Of a DNA stretch of 64,000 bases, positions 63,456 to 64,000 are shown piece by piece. The stretch's first letter is position 1, and the number at the start of each line of letters is the position of its first letter. Where the stretch lies: positions 4,975,001-5,039,000 of the forward strand of contig NZ_ASHX02000001.1 in assembly GCF_000478605.2 (NCBI RefSeq), given 5' to 3'. The notes beneath the pieces are model-generated. The model did not search any database. It had not been told where the DNA came from and saw nothing but the letters and a program-made list of their open reading frames with translations. The stretch is from Streptomyces thermolilacinus SPC6 (GTDB lineage Bacteria > Actinomycetota > Actinomycetes > Streptomycetales > Streptomycetaceae). A program made the translations under genes and the position numbers.

Positions 63456-64000
63456 TGAGCACTGATGTGACGAGTGCGGCCACCGAGGAGCTGGTGCTCC
63501 GGGTGACTGATGTGACGCTGCGGTTCGGCGGGTTGACGGTTCTCGACAAGGTGAACATGTCGATGCGCCGGGGCGAGGTGCTCGCGGTGATCGGCCCGAA
63601 CGGTGCGGGGAAGACGTCGTTCTTCAACTCGCTGACGGGTGCGTACACGCCGCAGGAGGGGAAGATCGCGTTCCTGCCGAAGGGCGGGGGTGAGAAGTCC
63701 CTGCTGGGGAGCAAGCCGCATCTGGTGAACCGGGCCGGGGTGGCGCGTACGTTCCAGAACATCCGGTTGTTCTCGGCGCTGACGGCGCTGGAGAACGTGA
63801 AGATCGCGGCGGAGACGCGGCTGAAGGCCGGTCCGGTGTCGATCATGCTGGGTCTGCCGAGTGCGCGGCGTGCGGAGCGGGAGAGCGACGAGCGGGCGCA
63901 TCGGCTGCTGAGGTTCGTGGGCCTGGAGGACAAGCTCAACGAGATCGCCGGCAGCCTGAGCTATGGCGATCAGCGGAGCCTGGAGATCGCGCGGGCGCTG
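63455..64000 (+). CDS. livG: Branched-chain amino acid ABC transporter ATPase LivG, 3' end missing
   Basis: 182 codons, open at the window end. MSTDVTSAATEELVLRVTDV then Walker A IGPNGAGKTSFFN, Q-loop VARTFQNIRLFSALTALENV and the signature LSYGDQRSLEIARAL, where LivG proteins have LSYGxQR. Walker B and H-loop lie beyond base 64000. GGAGG is nine bases before the ATG. LivF is expected next. Confidence 0.95.
   Translation, partial: MSTDVTSAATEELVLRVTDVTLRFGGLTVLDKVNMSMRRGEVLAVIGPNGAGKTSFFNSLTGAYTPQEGKIAFLPKGGGEKSLLGSKPHLVNRAGVARTFQNIRLFSALTALENVKIAAETRLKAGPVSIMLGLPSARRAERESDERAHRLLRFVGLEDKLNEIAGSLSYGDQRSLEIARAL

Overview
The window looks like chromosomal DNA from a Streptomyces or close relative. 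GC content is very high, GTG starts are common, genes are often coupled by ATGA/GTGA overlaps, and Tat signal peptides occur. A PriA-type HisA and TrpM are present. The gene order (dnaE, his cluster, trp genes, lgt, gltBD, pyk, response regulator, liv operon) is the one I remember from the S. coelicolor core chromosome; I could not check this by alignment. I see no insertion sequence, prophage, CRISPR array or antibiotic cluster.

Layout. 1-7 kb: MscS-type channel start, dienelactone-hydrolase-like protein, secreted M43 metalloprotease, PhoD phosphatase, membrane-anchored DsbA-like protein with a membrane partner, and a DUF2252 protein. 7.4-18 kb: replicative polymerase DnaE1, a 54-aa protein, an NYN-domain protein, an ABC exporter, a DUF2567 protein, a LON-domain/YbaK pair and two poorly characterised proteins. 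20-26 kb: hisD-hisC-hisB-(55-aa membrane protein)-hisH-priA-(Rid-like protein)-hisF. 26-36 kb: VOC and TIGR03085 proteins, hisI, trpE, three small membrane proteins, trpC-trpM-trpB-trpA, a second DsbA-like protein and lgt. 36-49 kb: ribokinase, VIT-type transporter, glutamate synthase gltB-gltD, VWA and VOC proteins, an ankyrin/HEAT protein and an HExxH/zinc-ribbon protein. 49-58 kb: secreted trypsin-like protease, chorismate mutase, aminopeptidase N, Tat-exported 5'-nucleotidase, SIMPL protein, orphan 105-aa ORF, pyruvate kinase, a decayed LLGLxLGDG-family gene and a tRNA. 58.7-64 kb: an ANTAR response regulator and livK-livH-livM-livG, which runs off the end.

How the genes fit together. PriA, with no trpF in view, ties histidine and tryptophan synthesis together. 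Chorismate mutase, pyruvate kinase and glutamate synthase supply or compete for aromatic and nitrogen precursors. The liv transporter, aminopeptidase, proteases, phosphatase and nucleotidase scavenge peptides, amino acids and phosphate.

The less ordinary signals are: a 73-nt class-I-shaped tRNA with a CAA (Leu) anticodon beside a decayed gene; a RecA-NDp/PafBC-type promoter on dnaE; about sixteen promoters placed for leaderless mRNAs; a Rid protein lacking the catalytic arginine in the his operon; a sharp switch of C/G strand bias near 58.5 kb with an unbiased island at 55.9-56.4 kb; a strong G-quadruplex tract upstream of livK; and several perfect dyads that could be operators.
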